64,000 bases of DNA from Edaphobacter sp. 4G125. Lineage in GTDB: Bacteria; Acidobacteriota; Terriglobia; Terriglobales; Acidobacteriaceae. The stretch spans positions 1,919,501-1,983,500 of the forward strand of contig NZ_CP060393.1 of NCBI RefSeq assembly GCF_014274685.1, written 5' to 3'. Below, one piece after another: positions 18,142 to 26,820 of this stretch. The notes below the pieces were generated by a model, which ran no database searches, was not told the DNA's origin, and saw nothing but the letters and a program-made list of their open reading frames with translations. Positions within the stretch are counted from its first letter, which is position 1, and the number at the start of each line of letters is the position of its first letter. The position numbers and the translations under genes were made by a program.

Positions 18142-18793
18142 CATTTCGAACCGTCAACTCGGCGATCGAGGCTTCTCCTTCTGCTATAGCACGTACCATG
18201 GCGCGGTGTCGTTCGAGGTCCGGTTTCCAAGCTGTTGCTAGCGTTGCGTTTCCTCCTAGACGCATCGAGACAAAGGCAAAGAGCGGTACCAAGAGCATGC
18301 GCGCATGCTGAGATAGGACTTCATTGCCGGTAAGTTCACAAAGTTGCAAATGGAATCTAAGATCGGCTTCGAGCAGAGCCGTCAAATCCTTGCTTTTAAT
18401 GGATTTCGCCATATTGGCGATTGCATGTTCCAGGGCAGAGAGATCCTGACCGGACTGGGTGAGGATACGGGCAGCCATTCCTTCGAGCGCAGCCCGAACT
18501 TCATAGATTTGGGCCACTTTCTCGGGAGAATATGAGCTAACGCGCGCACTGCGTCCAGAATTTTTGGTTGCAAAACCTTCGGAGATAAGAATGTTGATGG
18601 CTTCACGGACAGAGGTTTGAGCAACACCAAACTTACTCGCCCAGAATTTTTCAATGATGCGAGAACCCTGGGGTAAGTTGCCACGAACAATTTCGTTTTT
18701 AAGTTGTTCCGCAAGGGACGATTTGATCAGGAGAGGTGGGCTGGCAATAGTTTTTTTTGATGCTTTCATTCGATACCGGCGAGTCGTTGTCAA
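18098..18793 (-). CDS. GntR-family (FCD subfamily) transcriptional regulator
   Basis: An N-terminal winged helix-turn-helix (SLAEQLKNEIVRGNLPQGSR, then FGVAQTSVREAINILISEG) is followed by an all-helical FCD ligand domain (YEVRAALEGMAARIL, ADLRFHLQLCELTGN, ERHRAMVRAI). Such proteins sense sugar acids such as hexuronates. The start is uncertain: TTG at 18793 has an AGGAG ribosome site, ATG at 18769 (MKASKKT) is also possible, and a GTG at 18946 would add about 50 unconserved residues. It is divergent from the SDR/fuconate dehydratase operon, and one AGCGCT site lies between, so it is a positional candidate for that operator's regulator. Confidence 0.85.
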   Translation of the reverse strand: MTTTRRYRMKASKKTIASPPLLIKSSLAEQLKNEIVRGNLPQGSRIIEKFWASKFGVAQTSVREAINILISEGFATKNSGRSARVSSYSPEKVAQIYEVRAALEGMAARILTQSGQDLSALEHAIANMAKSIKSKDLTALLEADLRFHLQLCELTGNEVLSQHARMLLVPLFAFVSMRLGGNATLATAWKPDLERHRAMVRAIAEGEASIAELTVRNAILRFADHANQIWR

Positions 18794-18958
18794 AGAAGGA
18801 CTCCTCTTCGCAGAAATCCTCTTGCATGGCGTTGATGCTAGCACAGAACCCCTGGATGGCCTGGATGGTCGTCCGATGAGAGATAGGCTTGCTTCGTTAA
18901 TTCGGACGTCGTTCTTGTTCGTTTTATTTTCTTTTTCGAAAGTCACTCTCTTTGTATA

Positions 18959-18970
18959 AGAGCGCTCATA
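18959..18970. promoter_or_regulatory. AGCGCT operator, member of pair 2 next to gntR
   Basis: AGAGCGCTCATA centred on AGCGCT at 18961-18966, in the divergent promoter region between gntR and the SDR operon. It lies 96 bases from the perfect palindrome at 19053-19066. It could serve autoregulation of the GntR gene. Operator function is inferred. Confidence 0.55.
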
Positions 18971-19052
18971 ATCCTATCCTTCCCCGGAGAGTTCTCATTT
19001 AGTCAGTGATAATCTATCTAGCCTTCTCGTGCGGGAATTCTGTATAGACACG

Positions 19053-19066
19053 TTTGAGCGCTCAAA
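19053..19066. promoter_or_regulatory. AGCGCT operator, perfect palindrome, pair 2
   Basis: Perfect 14-bp palindrome TTTGAGCGCTCAAA, 27 bases upstream of the SDR start codon. It is the strongest copy of the motif and the best consensus. Central CpG and even symmetry resemble LacI-family operators more than typical FadR-type GntR sites. Confidence 0.65.
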
Positions 19067-19093
19067 TGTATAGTTCTATTCGGAGTCTATGAA

Positions 19094-19861
19094 GTGTCTG
19101 GAAGCTTATCTGGCAAGTGTGTCGTGGTGACTGGTGGAGCTCAGGGGATTGGCTTGGAATGTGCGCGGGCCTATGTTCGAGAGGGTGCTCAAGTTGCGAT
19201 TTTGGATTTGTCGATCGAGCAAGGAGAGCGGGCTGCGGTCATGCTCGGTCCTGTTGCCCTGTTCGTGCACTGTGACATATCCAGTTCTTCATCCGTAGAA
19301 AAAGCGGTGTCTGTCGTGCTCGCTGCATTGGGCAAAGTCGATGCGCTCCACAACAACGCTGGAGTCGCAATGCCGTCAAAGCCGTTGCACGAGACTGACG
19401 AGGCAGAATGGGACCGACTCTTCGGGGTGAATCTGAAATCTGTCCTTTGGACTACGAGGTACTTTTATAAAGAGCTGCTCTCTACGCGCGGCACGATTCT
19501 GAACACCGCAAGTATGGTCGGCCTCATCGGTCAGGCGAATCATGCAGCATATGTTGCAACCAAAGGTGCTTTGATTTCTTTGACCAAAGCGATGGCATTG
19601 GACTATGCGGCAGATGGAATTCGGGTCAATGCTATTTGTCCTGCAGGGGTGTGGACTCCGATGCTTCGGCAATGGGCCGCAGAGCAGGAGAACGAGGCTG
19701 ACATTGCCTCCTACCTTGATCGCATCCATCCTCTAGGAAGTTGCCCGGAAGGTGATGTTATCGCGGATGCAGCTGTCTTTTTGCTTTCAGATGCTGCCCG
19801 GTTTATTACTGGCTGTGCGCTGCCCGTCAGTGGCGGAGCTGAACTTGGCTATCGACTTTAG
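19094..19861 (+). CDS. short-chain dehydrogenase, L-fucose dehydrogenase-like
   Basis: 255 residues, classical SDR with NAD(P) motif TGGAQGIG, HNNAGVA, catalytic Ser in NTASMVG and YVATK. It is the first gene of an operon with L-fuconate dehydratase (8 bases downstream) and a sugar permease, so oxidation of L-fucose or a related 6-deoxy sugar to its lactone is the most likely reaction. That is inference from context; the SDR fold alone does not fix the substrate. The start is a GTG at 19094. Repeated palindromes upstream indicate tight regulation. Confidence 0.85.
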   Translation: MSGSLSGKCVVVTGGAQGIGLECARAYVREGAQVAILDLSIEQGERAAVMLGPVALFVHCDISSSSSVEKAVSVVLAALGKVDALHNNAGVAMPSKPLHETDEAEWDRLFGVNLKSVLWTTRYFYKELLSTRGTILNTASMVGLIGQANHAAYVATKGALISLTKAMALDYAADGIRVNAICPAGVWTPMLRQWAAEQENEADIASYLDRIHPLGSCPEGDVIADAAVFLLSDAARFITGCALPVSGGAELGYRL

Positions 19862-19869
19862 GAGAGACG

Positions 19870-21090
19870 ATGCAGATCAAAACAATTTTCGCGGAAGATC
19901 GTCGATTTCCGTTGGAACCGGGTGCAGGTTCGGATGCAGTTCATTCCAATCCAGTCTATTCCTTCGCGGTTACGCAACTGACGCTCGATACTGGTGTAAC
20001 GGGAACTGGAATTGTACTTACGATGGGCCGCGGGAATGAACTTGTGTGCAATGCGATAGGTCTTCTGAGCCTTCAATTGGTGGGTAGAGATATCGAAGAG
20101 CTGATGTCAGATTTTGGCCTGACATTTCGGCTGCTGGCAGATGATCCGCAGCTTCGCTGGTTGGGACCCCACAAAGGGGTAGTTCATCTCGCCCTTGCAT
20201 CGATTACGAACGCTTGTTTTGACGCCTGGGCCAAAGCAAGGCAGGTTCCGCTTTGGAAACTTCTTCTCTCTCTTTCTCCAGATGAGATCGTGGCGTTATT
20301 GGACCTCAGTTACCTGGAGGATGTGTTGGATACGCGTCGAGCCACAGAACTGTTGACGACTCAGATGTCTTCTCGTTCGGAACGAGAAGACGTACTTGCG
20401 GCGGGCTATCCGGGCTACGATACGAGCGTTGGGTGGTATCAATACAGTTCGATGCAAATGGAGGACCGAGTTAGACGTAGCGTCGACGCGGGTTTCAACG
20501 CCTTTAAATTGAAGGTAGGTGGGTCGCTGGAGCATGATCTCGTCCGCGCACGAGGGTTGCGAAAAGTTGTTGGAGATCAAGCAACGCTTATGTTTGATGC
20601 AAATCAGCAGTGGAGCTATCCCCAGGCTTTGATCGCATGCAAAGAACTTGCAACCCTCAATCCACTTTGGATCGAAGAGCCCACGCATCCGGACGACGTG
20701 TTTGCCCACAAGTCTCTAGCGAATGCTGCTGCTCCCATTGCATTAGCTCTGGGGGAGCATGTGCCGAATCGAGTGATCTTTAAGAATTTCCTGCAGGCGG
20801 AGTGTGCCAAGTTTCTGCAGCCTGATTGCACTCGCCTTGGAGGCGTGAGCGAATTCCTTACCGTAAGCTTGCTGGCAAGAATATTTGGTGTGCCCGTGGT
20901 GCCTCATGTGGGAGATATGGGACAGATCCATCAACATCTTGTCCTTTTCAATCATGTTGCTTTGGGACACCCGAAGACATTTCTCGAATACATTCCTCAT
21001 TTGAGCACGCACTTTGTCCATCCAGCAGTGGTCAAGGACGGCCGATACCAAACTCCCCAGGAAGCCGGAAGCAGTAGCGACCTCGTATGA
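19870..21090 (+). CDS. L-fuconate dehydratase (enolase superfamily)
   Basis: 406 residues, mandelate-racemase subgroup of the enolase superfamily, matching L-fuconate dehydratase and human ENOSF1 in layout: YSFAVTQLTLDTG and GTGIVLTMGRGNE near the start, GPHKGVVHLALASI (about 98-111), the acid/base Lys in FKLKVGGS (about 215-222), metal ligands in MFDANQ and IEEPTHPDD, and a C-terminal VPHVGDMGQ. It dehydrates L-fuconate to 2-keto-3-deoxy-L-fuconate in oxidative fucose breakdown. The next enzyme (KDF dehydrogenase or aldolase) is not obvious here. It overlaps the downstream permease gene by four bases. Confidence 0.9.
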   Translation: MQIKTIFAEDRRFPLEPGAGSDAVHSNPVYSFAVTQLTLDTGVTGTGIVLTMGRGNELVCNAIGLLSLQLVGRDIEELMSDFGLTFRLLADDPQLRWLGPHKGVVHLALASITNACFDAWAKARQVPLWKLLLSLSPDEIVALLDLSYLEDVLDTRRATELLTTQMSSRSEREDVLAAGYPGYDTSVGWYQYSSMQMEDRVRRSVDAGFNAFKLKVGGSLEHDLVRARGLRKVVGDQATLMFDANQQWSYPQALIACKELATLNPLWIEEPTHPDDVFAHKSLANAAAPIALALGEHVPNRVIFKNFLQAECAKFLQPDCTRLGGVSEFLTVSLLARIFGVPVVPHVGDMGQIHQHLVLFNHVALGHPKTFLEYIPHLSTHFVHPAVVKDGRYQTPQEAGSSSDLV

Positions 21091-22085
21091 CAGCGAACAT
21101 GGTTGGAATTGCATTGGCACTGTTTGGAGGCATAGTCGTCGGCAATTGTATGTCGCCGATCAAACGCATTAAGGTTTGGCCATGGGAGTGTACGTGGCTT
21201 GTTTTTAGTTTCGTGTCATTGCTTCTGGTTCCGGTGTCGTTGTGCTTTTACGCTGTGCCAGGTTGGCCCGCGCTCTACTGGGGATTGACTGCCCGTGACT
21301 TGTACCCTTCCTTTGCATTCGGTTTCGGTTGGGGAGTAGCGCAGGTACTTTTTGGCATCGCCATCCGACGGCTCGGAATGGCACTGGGATTCACCGTGGT
21401 TGTTGGACTGGGTACTGTCTTCGGCACCCTGATTCCGTTCTTGGCGCATCGGCAAGGTAGCCTGTTCGCCGGAAGAGGGCTCATGCTGGTGTGCGGCTGC
21501 GCGTTGATGACGCTTGGGGTGGGATTATCGGGTTGGGCCGGGCAAATGAGGGATTTCAGGAAGCATGAATCTTCCGCGGCGAACTATCTGTCGGGATTCA
21601 TCATTGCTACGATCTCGGGTGTATTGTCTTCAATGCTCAATTTGTCCCTTTCCTTTGGTGGAGGGATCAGTGAGGCGGCTGTGAAGCGAGGTGCCCACTC
21701 TGCAGTCGCGGTTGTTGCCATTTGGCCCATTGCTCTCGCAGGAGGACTCATCCCCAATTTCTTTTACTCGTTCTGGCTGCTTATTCGGAATCGCAGCTGG
21801 AACAACTTCAGAAAGCCAGTTCCGGATGGGCTCTGGAGCGGATTGATGGGCTTCTTGTGGATCTCCGCGGTTGTACTCTACGGACTGGCAACTTATCAGT
21901 TGGGGCCGCTCGGGGACTCCGCAGGTTGGGCGATCTACCAGATCACCATGGTGCTAACAGCGTGCATGGCCGGTGTAATCGCTGGCGAGTGGAAGAATGC
22001 TTCGCGACCATCCGTGACAGCCTTTCTCGTTAGTATCCTCCCGCTGCTGACGGCGACTGTCATCCTCGCGAAAGCGACGAAATAA
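21087..22085 (+). CDS. RhaT-family sugar:proton symporter (copy 2)
   Basis: 332 residues with about 10 transmembrane helices, related to RhaT and to the copy at 11166 (WPWECTWLVFS and GFGWGVAQVLFGIAIRR match its motifs). ATGA overlap with the fuconate dehydratase gene means coupled translation, so it likely imports the sugar that the operon oxidises, probably L-fucose. It ends about 150 bases before the fucosidase gene, whose promoter carries the same operator pair. Confidence 0.85.
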   Translation: MTANMVGIALALFGGIVVGNCMSPIKRIKVWPWECTWLVFSFVSLLLVPVSLCFYAVPGWPALYWGLTARDLYPSFAFGFGWGVAQVLFGIAIRRLGMALGFTVVVGLGTVFGTLIPFLAHRQGSLFAGRGLMLVCGCALMTLGVGLSGWAGQMRDFRKHESSAANYLSGFIIATISGVLSSMLNLSLSFGGGISEAAVKRGAHSAVAVVAIWPIALAGGLIPNFFYSFWLLIRNRSWNNFRKPVPDGLWSGLMGFLWISAVVLYGLATYQLGPLGDSAGWAIYQITMVLTACMAGVIAGEWKNASRPSVTAFLVSILPLLTATVILAKATK

Positions 22086-22147
22086 GCAGCCTTCTCTCTC
22101 TGTAAGTTCTTCGCGCTTTCTCCTAATTCAATTCCAGCTGACTATAG

Positions 22148-22159
22148 TGAGCGCTTAAA
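22148..22159. promoter_or_regulatory. AGCGCT operator, distal member of pair 3
   Basis: TGAGCGCTTAAA, centred on AGCGCT at 22150-22155, 86 bases upstream of the proximal site. It shares the GCGCTTAAA half with the distal site of pair 1. Confidence 0.55.
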
Positions 22160-22230
22160 CATCTAGATTACATTTAGACAAAAATAAAAATATTTGACAA
22201 TAATTCGATATTACATCTAGTGTTAGGTGA

Positions 22231-22245
22231 TTATGAGCGCTCAAA
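22231..22245. promoter_or_regulatory. AGCGCT operator overlapping the fucosidase start codon
   Basis: TTATGAGCGCTCAAA, with AGCGCT at 22236-22241 immediately after the ATG. Between the pair lie TTGACA (22194-22199) and TCTAGT (22216-22221) with a 16-base spacer, the same layout as pair 1. Confidence 0.55.
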
Positions 22246-23588
22246 CTGCTTCGAGGCGTCACTTTCTCAAACTGGGTTCTGCGGCCGGGGTTCTCTCCAT
22301 GTTGCCGCGATTTGCAGTCGCAAACGATCTCGATAATCCTCATACGGCATGGTTTCGCAAAGCAAAGTTTGGCATGTTTATCCATTGGGGACCATATTCT
22401 CTGGCTAGCGTCGAAGCGTCGTGGCCCATCATGCGGCCGTCTGGGAAATGGAATATCAGCGAAGCGGAATATCGTTCTCTTTGGAAGCGATTTAATCCCA
22501 CCAAGTATGATCCAGATCACTTTATCGATCTAGCGCGCAGCGCCGGTCAGCAATACATGGTCTTCACAACGAAGCACCATGATGGTTTCTGCATGTTTGA
22601 TTCTGATTACACGGATTACAAGATTACAAAGACGCCGTATGGCAAAGACATCGTTGGCATGCTTGCAGATGCTTGTAAGAGGCGCGAGATGCCGCTCGGC
22701 TTTTACTATTCGCCACCGGACCTCACGCATCCAGGATTTCGTGACACGTCCAAGTTAGCAAAAGAGAACTGGAATGGGGAACCCAATCGTCCAGAATGGT
22801 CGTCCTACCTCAACTACATGGAACTGCAACTCACGGAGTTATTGACGCGATACGGAGATTGCAAGATCATCTGGTTCGACGGCCTGAATCATCAGCAGAA
22901 ATACGATGGCCAAAGGTTTCTTAGGCTCATTCATACCCTTCAACCCAAGACCTTGGTTAATGATCGCATTGGGGTGCGCGGCGACTTCGTAACCCCGGAA
23001 CAGTTTATCCCAAAGGCGATTCCTACAAAGGACGTGGAGGTGCGTGGGGCCGATCCCAGTATTGCTTTTCATCAAGGAGTACCCCAGGCAAGCGAGTTCC
23101 AGCTTTGGGAAACTTGCATGACGATCAATAAGACCTGGGCATACAACGCGAATGACCGCGACTTCAAATCCACACAAGAGTTAATTCGTGCCCTCATTGA
23201 GGTGGCGAGTCGAGGTGGAAACTTCCTCTTGAACATTGGGCCGCAACCAGATGGCCTTGTGCAGCCAGAATTTCAAGAACGACTTCGGGGTATCGGAGAC
23301 TGGTTAGAAATCAATGGAGAGTCAATTTTCGATACAATCTATGGACCGATCCAAAATGTGGCAGGAATAAGAACGACCTCTGGTCGTGATCATGTCTATG
23401 TGCATCTTTTTGATCCACCCAACGGATCGCTCGTTCTCCCGGATTTTGCGCGGAAAGTGGCGTCTGTACGGTTATTGGCCACAAGTCAACTGGTACGGTT
23501 TTCGCAGACTGAACAAGAAGTAACGATTCAAATTGTCGATCTACCGCGGACTTCGAGTGTGAATGTACTGGCACTTAGACTGATTTAG
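22233..23588 (+). CDS. alpha-L-fucosidase, GH29
   Basis: 451 residues from the ATG at 22233 (a GTG at 22227 is also in frame). A twin-arginine signal (SRRHFLKLGSAAGVLSML) exports it. The GH29 barrel has WFRKAKFGMFIHWGPYS near the N-terminus, the paired histidines in FTTKHHDGFCMFDS, and the presumed nucleophile Asp216 in IIWFDGLN. A C-terminal beta-sandwich follows. It should release L-fucose from glycans in the periplasm, feeding the permease and the SDR/fuconate dehydratase of the preceding operon. Its start codon lies inside an operator. The family is certain; linkage preference is not. Confidence 0.93.
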   Translation: MSAQTASRRHFLKLGSAAGVLSMLPRFAVANDLDNPHTAWFRKAKFGMFIHWGPYSLASVEASWPIMRPSGKWNISEAEYRSLWKRFNPTKYDPDHFIDLARSAGQQYMVFTTKHHDGFCMFDSDYTDYKITKTPYGKDIVGMLADACKRREMPLGFYYSPPDLTHPGFRDTSKLAKENWNGEPNRPEWSSYLNYMELQLTELLTRYGDCKIIWFDGLNHQQKYDGQRFLRLIHTLQPKTLVNDRIGVRGDFVTPEQFIPKAIPTKDVEVRGADPSIAFHQGVPQASEFQLWETCMTINKTWAYNANDRDFKSTQELIRALIEVASRGGNFLLNIGPQPDGLVQPEFQERLRGIGDWLEINGESIFDTIYGPIQNVAGIRTTSGRDHVYVHLFDPPNGSLVLPDFARKVASVRLLATSQLVRFSQTEQEVTIQIVDLPRTSSVNVLALRLI

Positions 23589-23659
23589 AATTCTCCTTCG
23601 CTGAAGGGGATACTTCCTGCCGAACTGCGATTAATGTCTCTCGCCTCTTATGCAGGTAT

Positions 23660-25138
23660 TCATCTGGAGGTGATAGCGCAGATCGGATCACTTTCGACCA
23701 AAATTGTGGCCCCAGGGGCAACGGCTATATCTGTCCAACTGATTGGGAGGCCTTCTGAGGTTATCGTGTGATGCGCAGGCGATCTTTTCCCATCAACTTT
23801 CAAATATGCAAGATTTCCTGGGAACTGAGCTCGCCAACGAAGGAGTGGCCCGGAATTGTTCTTCAAAGATGTGCTTGAGGTTCCCTTGTGAGTTACATCG
23901 ATTTGATTCTTTTTGATGGATAGAGATGTGAGCGTTGCACTATCGGTATTCTCCGGCAGTCTCGAGAATGTGCTAAGGTCGAATCTTTCAGAGGGGGTGC
24001 CGGGTATCACGCCCATGACTCCACTGACGATGGCTTCAATGACTGCATAAGACACCTCCGGGTATTCTCTCCGCTGTTTGTGCGGGGCGCTGAGGTCGGT
24101 CAGCACTTGGTAAGCGGTTTGGTTTCTTCCATAGCGGAAAAGAATAAGAGGAAGGTAGCTCTCCTCCTCAATGTTGATCTGACTCCAATAGGAAGGTGAG
24201 GAGAGGTAGCCGAGTGCACCGCGAATATGTGCTGGGTCTTTGGCTGCCGCAAAATACAGTACAAGTGCGTCGCCGGAGCCGTACCCGCTAAGGTCTTTGC
24301 GGATAGTGCCAAGATAGTGTGCATCATGTTCTGACCAAGCTACTCGCTCCAGCAGCGACTGGACGGCGTCGGCGTCTTCCCGCATCTTCTTCACAAGAGA
24401 TGTATTTTTTACGTTGATTTCCTGAAAGGAGTTCAGCGCGCGGTACTCGGCCGCCAAAAGATCGGCGCCGAAGATAAAATCGTGCGTGCCCTCGGAATAG
24501 CTAGGGATGCCCCTTGCCTGAACGAAACGGCCTTCTGCCTGTCGGCGATTCGCGATGCGTGGCCGATGAAGAATCGTCTTTGGGGCGAGCTGCCAGGCCT
24601 TGATGTAGCTGCTGGTCGTGATGCGAAAGAAGCGTTGAAAGGCGGGGTCGTAGCGATAGCTGTCGTCTCCGGTCCAGCGCCACATACGGGTGCTGGCGTC
24701 TAGGACGTCGAAGTTTGCGGGTAGATTGAACCAGAAATTAGTATCGGAGATATAGTCGGCGGCGGAGGGGCGGCCTTCGCCGTCGATCTCCCAGTAGGCC
24801 GCCCAGTCGCGCGATTCCACTGCGGATTGAGCAAAGCGGCGGAGCATGTTTTTGTTTGCGGTGTAGAGACCGAGCGCAGCCGCACCCCCTGTCTGGTGAG
24901 AGACATCGCGCATGCAGAAGGCATTGCGGCCGGGAAGTGCTGCTTCGTACCACGGCCCGATTGTCGTCACCCCTGTTCGGCTGTATTCCAATGCCTGGCT
25001 CTTCGCCCACGCGAAGGATTGTGCTAGAGATGGAACCGATGAGGTGAAGCCAAGTGGTGAAGTGGCTGCCTGCTGTTGCGCCGGGGCGAGGTGGACTGCG
25101 GCGAGAGATACCAACAAAACAAATGGAAGCTTCTTCAC
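23660..25138 (-). CDS. exported six-hairpin glycosidase-like protein
   Basis: About 492 residues with a signal peptide (MKKLPFVLLVSLAAVHLAPAQ). I choose the GTG at 25138, which has a GAAAGG ribosome site; the first in-frame GTG at 25156 adds six residues. The mature protein is alpha-rich with WYEAALPGRNAFCMRDVSHQ, DTNFWFNLPANFDVLDAS and EYPEVSYAVIEAIVSGVMG, suggesting an (alpha/alpha)6 barrel, then a short C-terminal beta domain. I do not recognise a CAZy family. It follows the TIM-barrel glycosidase and receptor genes on the same strand, probably as one operon. Confidence 0.6.
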   Translation of the reverse strand: MKKLPFVLLVSLAAVHLAPAQQQAATSPLGFTSSVPSLAQSFAWAKSQALEYSRTGVTTIGPWYEAALPGRNAFCMRDVSHQTGGAAALGLYTANKNMLRRFAQSAVESRDWAAYWEIDGEGRPSAADYISDTNFWFNLPANFDVLDASTRMWRWTGDDSYRYDPAFQRFFRITTSSYIKAWQLAPKTILHRPRIANRRQAEGRFVQARGIPSYSEGTHDFIFGADLLAAEYRALNSFQEINVKNTSLVKKMREDADAVQSLLERVAWSEHDAHYLGTIRKDLSGYGSGDALVLYFAAAKDPAHIRGALGYLSSPSYWSQINIEEESYLPLILFRYGRNQTAYQVLTDLSAPHKQRREYPEVSYAVIEAIVSGVMGVIPGTPSERFDLSTFSRLPENTDSATLTSLSIKKNQIDVTHKGTSSTSLKNNSGPLLRWRAQFPGNLAYLKVDGKRSPAHHTITSEGLPISWTDIAVAPGATILVESDPICAITSR

Positions 25139-25166
25139 TTGCACCCTTTCTTTCACGCAACGATTG

Positions 25167-26732
25167 TTAGCGAAGAATCATAACGAGTCCAGGCGATGAG
25201 ATGTCGCCCTTCGTTGCGGAGTGCAACCCAAAGTCGCGCAGATTTGTCTCGCTCAAATGAAGGCTGCGTCCATCGATGCGCACGAGATGGGTTACATCAA
25301 ATGCTTCGTTGGAAGCAAGGTCCTGGGTAAAAACACGTTTTCCTGCGAGCGGACGATCAAAGATGAGACTGAGCGAGGCAAAGATACCAAAGATGCCGTA
25401 CGGCCCTGGCGCATCTCCGACGTGTAGCTCGACATTTGCAAGAGGCATGTACCAGCCGTGACCGGGGCGGGTCCGTTCCTGTACGCCGATCGCGACTGCT
25501 CCACTTGGGAACTTCGCTGCAAAGACGAAAGGCTTCTCGCCCCTTGATGTGACCTTGGGTAGAGCGAGGTTGCGTGCGATGCAGGCTGGTGCTCCTTGAT
25601 GGACCAGATTGCCGACGAGGCTGCTATCCCAGGTCTGTCCGAGCTCGAAGTTCCAGCTATCAATCAGAATTTCAGTGCTGACCTGGACGCTTCCCGAGCC
25701 TGCAGCAAAAGGGCGAGCGATACGCTGCCAGCGCAGGGCGCGAACCACTTCGTCCATACGGCGTTTGGCTTGTCGCGAACCATTGAAGAATAGGTCGACA
25801 TCTGCACCCGGTCGCAATCCGTAGAGAGGGTGGCGCATGACGCCCATGGTGCACCCCATGACCGCAGCGACATAGACTTCATCTTCCACGTTGAGAAGAG
25901 TAGATAGATTGGAATGTCCTTGTGCACCTTTCAGCATTTCGGCGAGACGGTCGAGTGTCGTAGGAAGGGAAAGAATAGAGGTCACGTCATAAGTTCGATA
26001 CACGTCAGTATTGGCCAAAATCTCTTGCCGGCGTGTTCCCCAGCTCTGTGTGCCGAATCTTCCACCGTCATGCCAATCGCCATTGAGCGGAGGTTCTCCG
26101 TGAACATGTTCAAACTGAAGCGGAGAGCGATTCTTTCTGCGCAGATCAACCAGATGGAATTCTGGATCGCCGATGTCGACTTTCCAATAGCGAATCTCCG
26201 CATCGAGGCTGATCGCCTCCAAATGTTCGTCCTGCGGACCTCCTGGTGTGTTGCGGCACCAGAGTGCAGCCCCACGCCAGTTAGCCGCCCGAATAGCTTT
26301 GTTCAGCATCGAGAGCCGTTCAGCTGGAGACCCAGGGAAAGACGGAAATTTCGTAGCATCGAGCTCGAAGGTTGCTGTCCCACCGGATTCCCATCCATCG
26401 TCCAGCAGGAGGTAAAGATCTTCTCGTACGCTAGGGAAAAAGTCATGGGCCCAGCCTTGCTTTCCCAGCAGAACTCTCTCGTTCATTGCTTGGTGAGCGA
26501 GTCGACTACCAGAATCTCCCTCGAGGATTTCCGGAGATACGTCCTTTAGGTGGTGCCCGTACATATAGTTCTGAATGGCCCAGGTACACCAGTAGTTTGG
26601 TGTTCCACTTGGTTTTGCGGGAACCAGGTTCTCCCCAGTCCTGAGATTAGATGCTGCCGGAGCCGACAGATCACTGAGACCAGTCGCTAGTGCAGTCGCA
26701 GCTCCTTTGAGGACAAACTTCCTCCGATTCAC
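25167..26732 (-). CDS. Tat-exported TIM-barrel glycosidase-like protein (alpha-galactosidase clan resemblance)
   Basis: 521 residues from the GTG at 26732, which has a GGGAAAGG ribosome site and opens with NRRKFVLKGAATALATGL, a Tat-type signal. In-frame codons further upstream (to 26954) look spurious. The barrel contains YLLLDDGWE and YWKVDIGD, positions comparable to the GH27/GH36 aspartate segments, which suggests an alpha-glycosidase of clan D type, but overall similarity is not strong enough to name a family. It lies between the receptor and the six-hairpin protein, so all three likely act on one oligosaccharide. Confidence 0.6.
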   Translation of the reverse strand: MNRRKFVLKGAATALATGLSDLSAPAASNLRTGENLVPAKPSGTPNYWCTWAIQNYMYGHHLKDVSPEILEGDSGSRLAHQAMNERVLLGKQGWAHDFFPSVREDLYLLLDDGWESGGTATFELDATKFPSFPGSPAERLSMLNKAIRAANWRGAALWCRNTPGGPQDEHLEAISLDAEIRYWKVDIGDPEFHLVDLRRKNRSPLQFEHVHGEPPLNGDWHDGGRFGTQSWGTRRQEILANTDVYRTYDVTSILSLPTTLDRLAEMLKGAQGHSNLSTLLNVEDEVYVAAVMGCTMGVMRHPLYGLRPGADVDLFFNGSRQAKRRMDEVVRALRWQRIARPFAAGSGSVQVSTEILIDSWNFELGQTWDSSLVGNLVHQGAPACIARNLALPKVTSRGEKPFVFAAKFPSGAVAIGVQERTRPGHGWYMPLANVELHVGDAPGPYGIFGIFASLSLIFDRPLAGKRVFTQDLASNEAFDVTHLVRIDGRSLHLSETNLRDFGLHSATKGDISSPGLVMILR

Positions 26733-26820
26733 AATAGCCCTTTCCCTGATTCTTTTTTGCGAACGTATTGCGGAGAGCGCGCTGTGGATGGATGCAACCG
26801 CAGCGCGCTCTGTCGTTGTG

